Below are positions 1-13,000 of a stretch of DNA of 64,000 nt, one piece after another (within the stretch, counting starts at the first letter, position 1; each line of letters opens with the position of its first letter). The notes under the pieces are model-generated. The model saw only the letters and a list, made by a program, of their open reading frames with translations. It was not told the DNA's origin and ran no database searches. Position numbers and translations under genes: made by a program. This DNA is from Centroberyx gerrardi (taxonomy: Eukaryota > Chordata > Actinopteri > Beryciformes > Berycidae): the NCBI RefSeq assembly GCF_048128805.1, contig NC_136016.1, forward strand, positions 14,066,676-14,130,675, given 5' to 3'.

Positions 1-264
1 TTCAAATTCAGTCAGCCATGGTTCAAAGAAGACAAAGAAAACAGAAGGATTGAAATTGACTTTGTTCTCTGTTCCTGGGGTTCACATACATAAAAGTAGA
101 ATCATACAACACTCCATGGTCCAAGACTTTGATGTGACCGTGCTCTGCTCACGTATGATGCTGACATATTTAGAATATTTTTTAGAGGGTTCATATTTCA
201 CTTTTGGCAAGCTTGGATAATGATTGTAAAAGACAAATGACTGATTATTCTCCTCCCAAATCAG

Positions 265-3200
265 AACGCCAAAGCCTTAAAAGCCAAGAAAGAGGAAGGC
301 AACCAGGCATTCAAGGACTGCAGCTATGATGCAGCCTACCAGCTGTACACAGAGGCCCTGACAATAGACCCCAACAACATCAAGACCAACGCGAAGCTCT
401 ACTGCAACAGGGGAACGGCAGGAGCCAAGGTAAAGAGAAACAAATCAATGTGATTCAAGTCATTTTTCAGCTCGAGTTTCTAGTGCTCAAGCTCTTCCTT
501 TTCCTCTCCACTCAGCTCACTGTCATTTGCTTCTTCCTCATCAACAGCTGAAGAAACTCGATCAGGCCATTGAAGACTGCACCAGTGCAATCAAGCTGGA
601 CGACACTTACATCAAGGCGTACTTGAGACGGGCCCAGTGGTATGCTATCCCTCCAGTCTGCCTACATTAGTCTTCCTATTCTGTGTGTTTTTTCTTGATT
701 ATTCTGCAGTTGTTTGGAGTGACTTTGTGTGTCTGTAGTTACATGAACACGGAGCAGTATGAAGAAGCTGTACGGGACTATGAAAAGGTCTACCAGACGG
801 AAAAGACCAAAGGTACGCTGCTGTCGGGTGTCGTCTTGTTTTCGTACATTTATCTGTCTAAAAGGACTTATTAGTTGGTCAGGTTTTCAGCTGCTCACAT
901 AAGGCTTGCTTCTGTCTCCCTCTCGCTCTCTAGAACACAAGCATCTGCTGAAGACAGCCCAGCTGGAGCTGAAAAAGAGCAAGAGGAAAGATTACTACAA
1001 GGTGCTGGGGGTCGGCAAGAACGCCACCGACGACGAGATCAAGAAGGCCTATCGCAAACGGGCCCTCATGCACCACCCAGGTATCGTCTTTTTTTACACT
1101 CACATGGCGCGTGCACACACAAATATCCTGCATGGTATTGACTACCTGTAGATATCTCCAACATCAACCATTGTGGACAGTATGGGGTATTTGGAATATT
1201 ATAGAATTTTGCGAGTTCTGTTTCTGACAGGAAAAGTTAGGGACTTTGAAAACTTCCCTGATTATGTCAATGGAGAAATCAGGAAATTTAGCAAATTAAT
1301 TAAAAGAAAAAGAAGTGAAAACATTACCAAAATGTATTTTTCATGGGGCGCACATTTTTAACATTTTGGACACATAATTAATGGTATCACACGGTGGCCA
1401 ACAGCTTGAACTCTGTTTATGCGGAACACCAGCTTTGATTATGTTTGATGTGGTCTGTGTCAAGTGTGGCGAGCTCTTGATGGTAGGTGACTCGTTTTGT
1501 CGCTGTCTTCCAGACCGCCACAGCGCAGCGACTGCGGAGGTGCAGAAGGAAGAGGAGAAGAAGTTCAAGGAGGTGGGCGAGGCCTTCACTGTGCTCTCCG
1601 ACCCCAAGAAGAAGGTCCGCTACGACAATGGACACGACCTCGAGGACGATGGTGGCTTTGGTGGAGGAGGTAAGTGCTTTCTTCTTTTCTATGGCTAGAT
1701 TTATATTTTTGTTGGATGAAAGAGAACGTATTCGTGCTCTCGTCAATGTTTCATGCTATTTTTCTTCAAACGGTGAATTTGAGAGTAGTCTATAACAACA
1801 TGTATGACCAGAGACAAATGGGCATAGTTCAAGAATAGAATGACCCGGGCATGAATAGATGTGAATGGTAGAAGCAAAGGAACTGACTTGGACATTGTGT
1901 TTATCAGAGAAAGGCAACCAATTATAAAGAATTTAATTTGCAGCAGGCTTGAATTACCCAACAATTTGTTTACCTCAGACAAAGTATGAATCCATAAAAA
2001 ACTATAATTAAATCTATTATAACCTATTTCCAAGTATAAATCTAGCCTCTGCTTTTGAAAAGGGCAGGGGCGGGTCACTGCACTTGTATTTCAGTAGATT
2101 TGATTTATTTGAAGGTGAAATGTGAAGAGGAAATGAAGTAGAGGGAGTAGGTTTGAGTCAGATTGAATGATTCATAAGCAGTAACTTTCTGTGATGTTCC
2201 CAGTGCAGCGTTTTTTTCCCCTCCTAAATTGTCAGGTTTTGCTTTGTTTTCCTTGTGTGTTTTTGTACTTACTAGGGCTGCAACTAATGATTCTTTTGTT
2301 ATGAAACTGTTGATTATCAGTTATCAGATTATCATAACTTGCAGTAAAATGTATTTATTTTATACAAAATTTTAGGTGGAATACATCATTACAGTTAAAT
2401 TACGTTTCAGCATATTATTGCCTTAGTCCAGACCAAAATAAGCTACTGCTTTATGGCTATTGCTAGCTACATTTACATTACATTTCACTGTGTAGATCTA
2501 GCCAGCTACTATAGGATGCCTGTAATAACAAAGAGCTTATTTCTAGGCAGGCAGCCCCCAAAGAAAAACCTACACTATCATCTTCAATACCGCTTTTTTA
2601 ATTATGTATCCGAGAAGAGCAATTTGGCCGTGAAGAAAATGGCAATTGCCAAGATTTCCTGACTATATTAATAATAAGCTAGCTAGACAGGGGTTTCTTT
2701 ACAGTATTCATACTTAGGGCAGTCAGGATTTTTTTGGAATCCTCATGCGCACGCACAGGATTTGGCCTTCTCGCAGCCACATTCAAAACAAAATCCAGAA
2801 ATTTACATTGATGTTGCTATTGATGATGATGTCACAACCCGGCCCCAAGACCATGACAAAACGAGAGACGCACACAAAGCCAATGGAATATATGGTCAAT
2901 TTATTCAAGAAAGAACATAATAAGAAAACTCAAATACTATGATGGTATGTGGAGTGTTAGGGATGTAAGTATGATGTTGTAAGGTGTGGAAATAAACCCA
3001 AGGAACGCAAACAAACGCCAAATTAAAGCCAAAGTGGTGGGGTCTCTAGGAGAGAGCCAGCAGCAGCTCTTATCCCCTGGCAGTACTGGGCCCAGGTGCT
3101 GCCAGTGGCGCTGATGACCCTCCCGCTCCGCCCCCAGACACCTGCATAGAAACACACACAGACGGCACACAAGCACTAGCAGACAGAGCAGGGGGGGTCG

Positions 3201-3577
3201 TCATAATGTTGACTAATAGTTGCAGCCCTAGTACTTCAACTCTTCTTGTGTGGTGACTGAAGTTCTATATTGGAGATAAAAAATAATGGTTGAACATTCT
3301 GCAAATGATGATTTGATCTTATTTCTTGTTTACACACCTTGTGAATTATTGCCTTGGGTTTTCTCTCTAGATTTCGATGCCAACAACATCTTCAGGGCCT
3401 TCTTCGGTGGCCAAGGCGGAGGATTCAACTTTGAATCCAGTTCAAGTATGTAGACATCACTAAGTTTATTGAAACATAAGAAAACGGGTCACATTACATC
3501 TTATTAATTATGAATTCTTTGTTTCTTTCTTTTTTCTAGATGCTGGGCCTGGAAATTTCTTTTTCCAGTTTGGTTAA
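265..3577 (+). CDS. dnajc7: DnaJ homologue subfamily C member 7 (TPR2), 3' part
   Basis: Co-chaperone that passes clients between HSP90 and HSP70 in the cytosol, using TPR repeats plus a C-terminal J domain. Seven exons join in frame: 265-429, 548-639, 739-812, 934-1080, 1514-1669, 3371-3445 and 3540-3577 (stop TAA 3575-3577), giving the last 248 residues. Human DNAJC7 has 494, so about half the gene lies left of the window. The first three exons encode the last TPR units ([29 protein letters not shown]). Exon 934-1080 starts the J domain ([23 protein letters not shown]). The catalytic HPD tripeptide is split: the Asp codon spans the junction of 1080 and 1514. The C-terminus ends [12 protein letters not shown], as in the human protein. 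The fifth intron (1670-3370) carries a hAT-type element. All junctions are GT-AG and keep phase. Identification is secure; only the start is missing. Confidence 0.95.
2273..3230. mobile_element. hAT-type non-autonomous DNA transposon in DNAJC7 intron
   Basis: The ends are inverted copies of TAGGGCTGCAACTAAT (left, 2273) and ATTAGTTGCAGCCCTA in slightly varied form (right, ending 3230). The flanks GTACTTAC and GTACTTCA match at 6 of 8 positions, consistent with an old 8-bp hAT target duplication. The interior (958 bp) has no transposase frame. It changes character near 2830-3190, where it becomes GC-richer and may hold a nested second element. It sits in the DNAJC7 intron 1670-3370. Confidence 0.75.
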
Positions 3578-5050
3578 ATTGAAGTATCGTGCGGGAACAT
3601 TGCAGCCCTGCAGTGGACAATATTAAGTTGGACTCACAATCACCTCCTGATTTGTCTCGCAGAATCTCCCCACTATACTTTTTCCAGAGGTTTTTGGTTA
3701 TTGCATCCACTCCTAAATTTACTCGTCACAATTAAACTAACAGGAACTATGAAGAACAGCTCAAAGTTTTTAAATATGAAGGGAACATTGTAGATAAGGA
3801 ATTAGTTAACAAATGGTTCAGAGAGGTGTGGATGAGCTTATCTCAGAGCATGTCGGTATTGCCAAAATCTAAATAGAATCTAAACTTGTAAAACTGCCGC
3901 TATACCTTGATCAAGGTGATCAATACTAAGGAATGCATCGGAAATGTAAGCATCATAGTTGATTAGTTTTAGGAATAATACATAGTATGAGTTTTTAAGA
4001 TGCTCCTGGGACAGACTGACTCCCTGTAGAGCAAGAATCAATGTATTTTGGAAGGTAAATGTCAAAACTGACCTCAGGACAGCGCTTGAGGACAACACTG
4101 TCCTGTTGTGAGTGTGTGTCCAGGTTTTATTGGCTCACTCGCAGACTGTAGGATCAATCTGCAGGGTTTTGTCTCTTCATCTAGTCTCCATGCTGCATTG
4201 TACAGTTGACTGGAATGTAAAGCGTTATTTGTGTTCATAATTTCTCTTTTTCTTCAATTTCCTTTAGGTCTATTTATATTTATTGTATATTCTAAATTCT
4301 GACTGTATGCAACCTAATGCCAGTGTTTATGGTCTGCCCTTTCGTTTTTGTTTTTTACTCAAATCAGTTGTAAATGTTTTTTTCACCCCATCCTCTTCCC
4401 TTTGAGTTTCAGTGATTGTGAGTGATTTTTCATTGAAACAGGCCAAAACCAACACACATCTACTAGGGGTTTTCTTCAGTTGCTTAAGACATTTGAAGGT
4501 ATACCCACTTCCACTCAGCACTGACCACCTCTTATGTCCCCATCCAAGTTTTAAGTGGTGCCTTACCAGAATGAGCAGAACAATTAACCCCACACTTTCT
4601 TACAATGAAACAATTTCAAAACTGAAGAGCCAGCCAACCTCCATTTGCAAAGGCAAAACATTGTCTTGCTAAGCATGTTTTTGTGCTCTGTTTTTGGGGA
4701 AACATTTCCAAGTCGGGCCTTTAAAGGCAGTTGAATTTTGCAAGTGAATACGTAAACACCCCCGAATCATTTCTTTGCACATAGAATTATCCAGCCAAAC
4801 ATGTAAGACTTTATTCAGTTTTGTGTATCATTGTCAGTCACACCTAGCTGTCATGCACCTACTTGTCATGCACGTTTGGTCAGTACAGCCCTTCCCTACT
4901 CGTTCCACCTGTTAAGGGCCATGTTGGTAGGCTGGAAATGTCCATCGTCACGGTCCTGTCACTGACCTGTGTATCATTTTTAAAACATGTCACAGTATTA
5001 ACAAGAGACATGCTTTTGTTATTGGAAAAATAAAGATTTGTCTTTTAATG
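3578..5050 (+). other. dnajc7: DNAJC7 3' UTR
   Basis: About 1.45 kb of AT-rich sequence between the DNAJC7 stop and the poly(A) signal at 5029. No open frame resembles a known protein and no mobile-element ends were seen. The extent is inferred from the signal alone. Confidence 0.7.
5029..5034 (+). terminator. DNAJC7 poly(A) signal AATAAA
   Basis: Canonical AATAAA at the end of the DNAJC7 3' UTR, followed within 30 nt by a T-rich stretch that could be the downstream element. It is the first AATAAA hexamer I noticed after the stop codon. Confidence 0.7.
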
Positions 5051-5306
5051 TAATGTTGGGAGTTTTTTTCTTATATCTTTGATCTAATCTCCAGCTGTTG
5101 CAGCTTCCTCTATGAGCAAATTGAATTTGAAACCTGATACATCTTGTGTTAATTGGAAGTATTGCTTCTCCTGGAGATTGACCCCGTTTTGTACATGTGT
5201 GGTATTTTTCAAATTCAAATTTTGCTTTATTGGCATGAATGTCACAACAACAATATTGCCAAAGCATCAAGAATCTAAGTATTTATAAATCAAAGTATTT
5301 TATCTC

Positions 5307-5320
5307 CCAGTAGATGGCAC
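5307..5320 (+). promoter_or_regulatory. Candidate CTCF-binding site between DNAJC7 and ACLY
   Basis: CCAGTAGATGGCAC matches the vertebrate CTCF core consensus CCASYAGRKGGCRS at all 14 positions. It lies between the DNAJC7 poly(A) signal and the ACLY promoter. Binding is inferred, and one match of this length can arise by chance. Confidence 0.4.
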
Positions 5321-5587
5321 TATTGTGTCAAATTTTACTACATTAGGGATTATTGATTTTTTTAATTACTTCGTTTGGGTATTTTTTGTGAAGTGAATTG
5401 AAGCCTCGTATAAAATTAATCATAACCAATATTGTGGAATACATAAAGTGTTGAAGGGGGTTGCATACATTTGTAAGGTTTCTTAAAATGTTATAACATT
5501 TCAAATATATAGTCTGTTAACTGCGTTATAGTTTTTTATTTGTAGGTGGCTTCTTATTATGAAGACAGTGGGCGTGTATGGCATGAC

Positions 5588-5610
5588 CACGTGACTGTGT
5601 ATAAACCAAT
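5588..5610 (+). promoter_or_regulatory. acly: Probable ACLY promoter: E-box, TATA box, CCAAT
   Basis: CACGTG (5588-5593) is followed by TATAAA (5600-5605) and CCAAT (5606-5610), just upstream of the presumed non-coding first exon. CACGTG E-boxes bind USF, and ACLY is a known lipogenic target of SREBP and ChREBP. I saw neither a convincing SRE nor a paired ChoRE nearby; GTGAGGTGGC at 5668-5677 is only a weak SRE-like match. The TATA-to-CCAAT order is unusual, so the CCAAT may be incidental. Confidence 0.45.
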
Positions 5611-5629
5611 GGAAACAGCTGAGAGGACG

Positions 5630-5781
5630 TGTAATCGGTCGCCAGATTATGGTGCGACAAAAGTGAGTGAGGTGGCAACTGGCAAGAGTGGGCTCAGTAT
5701 AAGAAGTGGCTGTTTAGCTCTGTCGTGTGTGACCAGGGCACAATTCATAAACTCCAAGGAAGTGCAGCTTTCATTGACAAG
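5630..5781 (+). other. acly: Probable ACLY non-coding exon 1 (5' UTR)
   Basis: The sequence ends in a good donor, ACAAG followed by GTAATG at 5782. It lies about 30 nt downstream of a TATA box, which sets the approximate 5' end. Human ACLY also starts with a non-coding exon followed by a long first intron. The first coding exon here has an acceptor at 10033-10034, 23 nt before its ATG, so an upstream 5' UTR exon must exist. This is the best candidate I see. Confidence 0.5.
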
Positions 5782-8700
5782 GTAATGTTTTTCAGGTTTT
5801 GATTACTAGTCGGCCTCTCTGATTCCCAGTTAGCGTCTCCAGTGTGAGGCTACAATACCAACGGTTAGCTAGCCAGCCAAGGGACTGTAGCGGATGTAAC
5901 GTTACTTATGAGATGCTGTGAAGTTTGCGTGACTAAATTGCACTGTACTCACTGTAATCATGCTATCAATGTAAATGTTGTAACGGTTGCCTACATCGCG
6001 TCGCTTGGCTGCCAGGCACTGCAGCTGAAACACGGGCCCCAAAACTGAATTGATTTGATTTGATTAGGTGCCCACTCCCCAGTATGACCTGGGCCAGGAA
6101 GCCAGAGCTCACACTAGCCACAAACGTGTAACGTTACATCATCCCCAAACAGCACCTCTTGGTCAAGGCTGTGGTTAGACCAGTATCCTCCCTTGTCTCT
6201 CAGTCGTCAGCTACACCTAACTGATAACTCTGTTTCCCCATTTCCAGGAAGTCGACCGTGAGCTAAGCTAAATGTATCGAACTTGCCTGGCTAGCTAGTT
6301 AAAGCTCTAGTCTGTGTCTAGCATGAAGTGGGTGTGGTATCTGTCTGACCAGTTTTTACTCTTGTTAGCCTAAAGTACATGTAGCTTGTTAGTGTGCACT
6401 GGGGAGGTGATGCTAGAGTACAGTCAAGTTCATCAGACCGCAGCTGTTTCTAAAGCAATGCCTCCTTGCTGGCTAATCCCCCATGCTTGTGTTTCCTGCA
6501 AATGCTCTTTCCTTCCCCGCAGATGGTCAGTAGGAGCTTTCAAAGGAGACACACACATTTCACGGCTAGATGACTTCAAACAATGGACTGGATCCGTGGA
6601 TTATGACAGGCTAAATACTGTGACATCTGCCTCCGAGAGCATGACAGGATAGCCTGCTAAGCTAATTCCTAGCTGAGCAGCTAGCTAGCCTTCTGAGATT
6701 AGATATCAATCATCTTGCAGGCTACCTTTCTATATTGAAGTGTCACACTTAGCCCCAAACTCAAGAACGGCGGCCAATAAACAATTGTTAGTGCCAGTAG
6801 CTGAGAAACGAAGCCTTCATAAAATGTTATCAACATTCAAGAGGAAAGGGAGATAAGATGCCTGTTATCAAGGCTCACTACTTATCACTGTTTGCTTAGT
6901 GGTAATGGCACCTCCTGGACCAGCTGAGTGTTCAGGCTATTCTTTGCATTGCTTCCAGCTATTTGAGGTTCCTGCTTCTCAGTAAGGCTGTAAACTGCTG
7001 ATATTTGGCCTAAAAAAACATGACCAATCAATGCATGGGTGTGGGGGAGGGAAGGCATGGCAGTGATGAGCTGGCTGAGCTGGTCTGGCGACATGCTGCG
7101 ATGTCTGCAACCAGAATGTCAACACCACCAGAACAACCTGCCATCCTTGTGTCAACTTGCCACATTTATCACATCCCATTTCAGACACATCAGCATTTAC
7201 TGTTGTAAGATTCCACTTCGTGATTGTGGCCTTGACAGCTTGTTGGTGAGACTGTGTATTCGGGTGGACATAATGTAAACATGTTTCTCCTCTCTTTTTT
7301 TATGCCGATCATATGCCGCCGTTTTGACTTGTTTTGGGGTGTTTAAAAATAAGCTGCCTCTGGATTTGGCCCAGTTCTAGTGATACACTGATATCTTCTG
7401 GGGTCGATGCCATTAGAAATGTAGAGGGGCTGGGTCAGTGTTACAAAACTCATAGTCATAGTCTATATTATATAGGCCTACACCCTTTTCAGTGGCCCCA
7501 CCTTTACTCCTCATATCCAGCCTAGTTCCAATAAACTAGAAATCCTGGAACAAATAGGGTGTCCACACAAAAAGTTTAGCATTTTAATAGTGCTAAGTAA
7601 TCAGTGGTCAGAGAGAAACAACTGTGTTTTGGTCTTTATCTGTGTTTTCCCATTGTCCTGAGCTTAGCATATGAGCATATCAACCATTGAAGTCAGTGGG
7701 TGGCCACTCAGCTGTTGAGTTAATAGTAGTGGTAAGCCTTTTGCCATCTGACTTTGATTTATACCAACTTTCAGAAGGTCCCTTTCTGTCAGGTTTACTG
7801 CAAGACAGCACATGTTCTGAATGAAGACCTTGTATTGACCCAGCTATCTTAATGGTTTTATAGTGTGTCTAATTTCTCACTGTGTGTGCGTCGGCTTGCA
7901 CATGTTGCACAAAGACTGGTTTGTTGGTTGAAGTAAGGGACCATAGCTATGTGTCGTGTACACACTGTAAATGTCTGATTTGAGTTGGAGCCAGGGGATT
8001 GGATGTTTAGACTGTTTTTATAAGTGATTTCCCCCTCAATTTCAGCTTTGAAATGGTATTCCTATGCCCCAAAGGACAGTTTATTTTAGTGTTTACCACT
8101 ATTTGCTACATCTAAGCATGAAATGGCAGTTTGTCATACCTTCAGTGAGATGTTACAACAGTGTACAGCTCCATAAAGACTGTAGTGATAAAGCTGACTG
8201 TGACAGTACCCAGGATGTTTTTCTGTAGGCAAGGATGCATTTTCAGTCAGGCTCTCAGGTTTCTAGATTTGGGACAAATACCGATTGGACTACCGTTGGT
8301 CATAAACATGTTTTTTTAAAGTGAGTGATATTCCTATTTAATATTTGTTTTTTCCAGTGGCCAGCTTCATTAATAAACAGAGCGATGGTTATTTTAGATG
8401 GATGAAGGCATATATGTACTGTGGAAGAAAACTCAGGATGAGAGAGAGGCATTTTGAGGTTTATTCAATCTGCAGGTTGGGAGTCAAGGAACTCAAAATC
8501 TGGATGATTTTTATAGTGTTGAATATTCATGATTATATTAATACAGAGAGAATATAATAAAGCTATTGCTCAAAAAGTATAAGGTCATATGAACAAGACT
8601 GAACAACCAATGATAATTATTGTTCTAGAACTTTAATCAGATGCATAATAAGAGGTGAGCACCTTCTTCTAGAAGTTATTATTTTGTCAAGGCCACTTGA

Positions 8701-10034
8701 TCAGTGTTATCTACGGGATTTGGGCGTTTGCACATTCCAAGCTCACAGTTCTATGAGAAACACACAAGATGTTACTTTTAGAGTTTAATCTTATAATGGT
8801 GAAGCAGATTCAGTATTCTTGAGTTTTAGGCACGTAAGGTATAAATATGGGTCAAAGTTTGCATATTAAGTGAGCATATAGGAATGTTGTTTAGCATAGG
8901 TACTTTTCCATTTCTTCCTCAACAGTACACTAACAAAGTAAATGGACTGGCACTGTGAAAAGTTGGCAAATGTACGATTTCGTCAAACCTTTAGAGGATA
9001 CTATTCCTACTGTGGTTGAGCTGGGTGATTTACAACAGCTCCAGGTTCTAATGCCTGTCACTGCGAGGAGTATGTTGTTTACATTATGTGCAATCCAGCT
9101 GATAGCGAACACTTTTACAATTATTTCAGTTACAGTTTACAGTTCATAGCGAAGGATTTATCATTGCAGGAATCCCATAACTACAATCTGATAAGGGTTG
9201 CTGACGAGGTAGCAGAATGCTGCCATGGCTACTTAGCTTGAATTCAATAAAGCTATGATAACGGCTTCTTTTAAAAAAAAAAAAAATCTTTTATCTGGTT
9301 ATATTATCTACTGCAGTTCTCACAGTACAGCCCACAGTGTCCTTGGCAGTGAAACATTCATTAGTTTTGGCCTAACTTGGTGTAGCATTACTGTTGGACT
9401 GTATCTAACTAGGGATAGCCTTCTGAGCTCCACTGCCCCCTTTTTTTCTGACTAAGTATGCATATCTCATTTAATCAGAATCACTTTTATTTACCTTGTG
9501 TCCCACATAGCATGTATAAATGACAGGGATGGGATTGTATTTTTTTCAGATATTTGGGGGGCCACACAACTCCCATTAATCTTTTATTTTATTGGGATAT
9601 TGCTCTTTTTTTTTCTGTTCCTGATCACATCCCTAAAATAATGTTCCCCGCACATCTGCTTCACTTGACACACTATGCAAACATTTACCACCAGATGCAT
9701 TCATTGGACAAGACATTAAACAAGGTTCTGCTTGTATTTTGTATAGAAAAAACATTTAATAAAAGGTCTAATCTTTGTACACAGTATTACATTTTATTGT
9801 CATATGTTTTTTTTTATTTTTTTTATGTGTTTTCCTTATCTTAATACCAAGCAGTCACATTACATGGTAGTAACTCTGGATTTATATTCGCTTGGCTCAT
9901 AGCTCCCAGTTAATCTAAAGTGCATCTAGAACACTGTCTGGGGACTTATATTTTTGTCTGATTTATCTGTTATCATAGCTATGATGATGCTGTTCTTGTG
10001 TGAAATTAATTGTCCGTGTCCTCTCTCTTCAAAG
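5782..10034 (+). other. acly: ACLY intron 1
   Basis: 4.25 kb of AT-rich sequence between the presumed non-coding exon and the first coding exon. It contains several GCTAGCTA-type stretches around 5860-6700 and an A-run near 9273. I found no coding exon of another gene, no RNA gene and no clear transposon ends. Regulatory elements are likely in a lipogenic gene's first intron, but none is identifiable by eye. Confidence 0.5.
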
Positions 10035-10057
10035 GTCCTGTGCCAGCCAGCGCTGCC

Positions 10058-13000
10058 ATGTCGGCGAAAGCCATCTCGGAGCAGACAGGGAAGGAGTTCC
10101 TCTACAAGTACATCTGCACCACAGCGGCCGTGCAGAACCGCTTCCGCTATGCCAACGTCACTTCTGAGACGGACTGGGACCGCCTCACACAGGAGCACCC
10201 GTGGCTGCTCACTGAGGTGAGGCTCACTACAACCATAACAGCTTTCCACTGACCTGCCTTGGCTGGGATTTAGTTTCCTCTGCCGGCTTTGGAGGGGGAT
10301 GCTGTTGAAATCCTGAAGCTAATTGCGGATGTCACTGAAACCTGTGTCAAAAGGTTGACTTGGCTGAAAATGTCATTGTGCAGAAAGCGTAGGTTACTTG
10401 TCTCACTCATGTCTAACAAAAGCCTGACTTTTTCAGGTTTGTGCCAGCATCAGCCTTCAGTTCAGACTCTTTTCTAATCTTATCATAATAGTGAGTTTAG
10501 ATTAAACACACAAGTCTGAAACCAAGCTACAAATCTTGATTAGGTTGAAGGCTGTCATGTTGCAATTAATGTTTGACACGTTTTCATGATTTTTGGATCC
10601 GATACAGATAAACAAAGATATATGCATCACATCAAGTGTAACAAGTTTCTCATGAAGACATATAGGCTAAGCACCTCCTATTAGAATTTCAGAAATGAAT
10701 ACCTGTGCAGGTGGACTTGGTAGTGATTTTAGTATTCCCTAGTAATTCTGTGACACCATTACCTTATTTAGCCTGGTATCAGTTTGATATGCTACACCAG
10801 TATCGATGCATCACTAGTCTCAAAGCACTTGCAAACCTGTGGCTTTTGGCTCGTTATCTGTCTCTCATCTGTCCTTCCCTCGCTCCTCCTGTAGCGGCTG
10901 GCGGTGAAGCCAGACCAGCTGATCAAGCGGCGTGGGAAGCTGGGGCTGGTGGGCATCAACCTGGACCTGCAGGGCGTCCAGGACTGGCTCAGACCCCGCC
11001 TCATGAGAGAGACCACTGTGAGTTGACTGGTCATCTGTCTGTCTTTCTTTCTGCTCATTTAGCTCTCTTGTTACCCAGACAGAGAATGGTCAGTCTGTTC
11101 TGAATGACTAGCTATCCTGTACCAAAGTCCCCCATCGAAATCACATGATTTAATCAACTCAGCCTGTGCCCAGGAAAATGTCCAGTACTTACTCTACCAG
11201 TGTACCAGTGCACAAACTGCATGTTGATCCTTTGGTGTTCATTTATCCTTACCTCTAATGTCTGTTTTTTGGACATATTATTGATTTGGTTCTTGAACTT
11301 TGATGTCGTTCTTTCTTGGATAATTTTTGCAATTGTACACAGGGCCGGAGGCCTGCCTATAAATGGGAGCCATGATCTCACTGTGGTTCTCTGGCTAAAT
11401 AAGTTATGACTGAATATTACAATGCAGCCTAGCGGTCTGACTGCTCTGACACATGTAGTAATCACATGAGTACCATGTGCTATTACATGAAAAGCATGTA
11501 AGCCACCATTCTCTGTCCATTAGTCCCACAATATGGACCTGCTATATGTGGTGGCATGTTGTGTCCAGCACCAGAGGACATGGGCTTATGTTTAGATCTG
11601 CCAGGTCAGAGGTTATGTGATGCCAGTAGAGGGGGGTGGGTGGGTGGGTGGGGGGGGGTCTATTCTGGTCCGCCATCAAAACAACCCTGCTCTACTAGTC
11701 TTTCTACAAGCAGTCGCCATACTTCCCGTCTTTAAGCAAACTACTAGTGAATTTTTGCACCAGCCAGCTTTTCCATTGGTTGTTACTCAGCTTTTTTATT
11801 TTTACCTCTCACAGTCCTGTCCTCTAAATCTTCCAATAAAGCAATGTGTTCTTTCCTGTTTGCACTAAAAAAATATTTTCTGCAGAGCCATTCATTTCTG
11901 CACTTGGCAGTAGTTACCTATCAAGTCCATAATTAGGTTAGACTTGTGGTTGCTTGTGGTTTGTGAAATGAAACTGACAGGTGTCTTGACAGGTGGCAAA
12001 AGCAAAGGGTGTGCTGAAGAACTTCCTCATTGAGCCATTCGTTCCACATACACAGGTAATGTGTCCCAGCCTGTTATGTGTCCTCAGTCCACATCCTGCC
12101 TAACCTGGGACTCACGTTTGAAAGCCAGCATGCAAGCAATTCATTGTGCTAAAAGTGATCCTGTGTGTTTTATGTTTATGCCAGTGTGCACATGTCTACT
12201 TGGTATATTTATTTCACATAATTGCGCAGTAATTAAGTGTGTTCTGAGTGTGAATGGTGTTTACGTGTGACTTGCTTGGCACCCATGTATCTGTATGCAA
12301 ACTTCTAGCTGTATGAGAGTCGGTTTAGGAAAAAGGTGTTCTTCAAAATGCAAATATTCAAAACACAAGTGAGAATGCGTGCTCTCCTTTTGGCAAATGT
12401 ATTTAAGTTAATTACATTTTGAACTAAAAGTTTGAAAATGAGTTGAACCCAAACTGTGTGCATCCTTGCCCTAACTCTCCACTGGCCTGTCCACCCAGGA
12501 GGAGGAGTTCTATGTGTGCATCTATGCCACGCGTGAGGGCGACCACGTGCTTTTCCACCATGAGGGCGGCGTGGAGGTGGGCGACGTGGACGCCAAGGCC
12601 CAGAGGCTGATGGTTGCCGTGGACGACAAGCTGAGCGAGGGCCAAGTCACAGAGCAGCTCCTCACACATGTCCCTGAGGACAAGAAAGAGTAGGGACACA
12701 TCTTAACCTCCTGTTTTTATTGTTATGTTTTTTTCTTTAAAGAATATTTTATGCATCTCTGCTTTGATGATTCAAACATGCTACAGCAGTGGTTTTAAAC
12801 ACAAACTTAGATGGTTGAAAGTAAGGATGCACTGATACTACTTAGCATAAGGCACAGAAGGATGCTGTGTGTCTCTAATGAAAAAAATTGGTTACATCTC
12901 AGTCATTTTTGTCCAGTGAACCCAACGTAATGGTCTTATGTGCATTAGGTCAATAAAATAAATGGATTGTTTCAGATGGTACTCTAATACTTTGAATTGG

